Of a stretch of 21,915 nt of DNA, positions 21,862 to 21,915 are shown piece by piece. The notes under the pieces are model-generated. The model was given only the letters and a program-made list of their open reading frames with translations, was not told the origin of the DNA and made no database searches. Both the position numbers and the translations under genes were made by a program. This DNA is from JBHIDQ01 sp046760155. Lineage in GTDB: Bacteria > Chloroflexota > Dehalococcoidia > Dehalococcoidales > RBG-16-60-22. Location of the stretch: positions 1-21,915 of the forward strand of contig JBHIDQ010000012.1 in the NCBI GenBank assembly GCA_046760155.1. Direction: 5' to 3'. Each line of letters opens with the position of its first letter. The stretch's first letter is position 1.

Positions 21862-21915
21862 TTTAGATTTCCTAATATTTGTCAAGAGTGATTATTGAAT
21901 TTTCTATTGACCTCT

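Overview
The window looks like a chromosomal segment of an anaerobic or microaerophilic bacterium. I infer the phylum Chloroflexota (Dehalococcoidia-like) from the mix of family types: a Tat-exported four-cluster ferredoxin with an NrfD-type quinone-reactive subunit, DUF2339, a collagen-like cytochrome lipoprotein, NarX/LuxR-type two-component genes and the UDG-linked radical SAM protein. No rRNA or other taxonomic marker is present, so the placement is inference. No tRNA, rRNA, CRISPR array, transposase or integrase was found, and no stretch above 300 bases lacks a gene or gene remnant.

Layout. (1) 1-1748, minus: a DnaJ-like co-chaperone and a histone-deacetylase-fold amidohydrolase (cut by the window edge) behind one sigma70-like promoter. 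(2) 1871-4018, plus: a tight four-gene operon, an unrecognised 209-residue protein, a small winged-helix-like protein, DUF72 and DUF488. (3) 4015-6461: two radical SAM genes read divergently from well-formed promoters; the second is the 'rSAM linked to UDG' family with a C-terminal helix-hairpin-helix. (4) 6558-19252, a 12.7-kb block entirely on the minus strand. In transcription order it holds a histidine kinase and LuxR-type regulator, a receiver-plus-membrane protein, a stand-alone cyclic-nucleotide-binding-fold protein, a respiratory cluster (collagen-like cytochrome lipoprotein, ethylbenzene-dehydrogenase-domain remnant, Tat ferredoxin, NrfD membrane subunit, cytochrome c/Ig/membrane protein), a DUF2339 remnant, a broken lipoprotein gene, an RsbRD-like protein and a class III aminotransferase. 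(5) 19478-21694: a duplicated fragment of the radical SAM 3' end, an aldo/keto reductase stub, a divergent PdxA-like gene and, convergent to it, a short-chain dehydrogenase with its own promoter and operator-like palindromes.

How the parts may work together. The kinase carries a CxxCH c-type heme motif in its extracytoplasmic sensor region and a Cys-rich GAF domain. It sits directly upstream of its response regulator and next to periplasmic cytochrome and quinone-linked electron-transfer genes. The simplest reading is a heme-based redox or gas sensor controlling a quinol-linked respiratory module whose catalytic subunit is not in this window.

The most unusual structural observation is that the whole minus-strand block is bracketed by inverted copies of the same sequence: 6399-6492 and 19528-19621 are 94 bp each, with 5 differences, all transitions, and no gaps. 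Several genes inside or at the edge of this block are broken (ethylbenzene-dehydrogenase-domain gene, DUF2339, lipoprotein, aldo/keto reductase). Together these point to past rearrangement and gene loss around the block.
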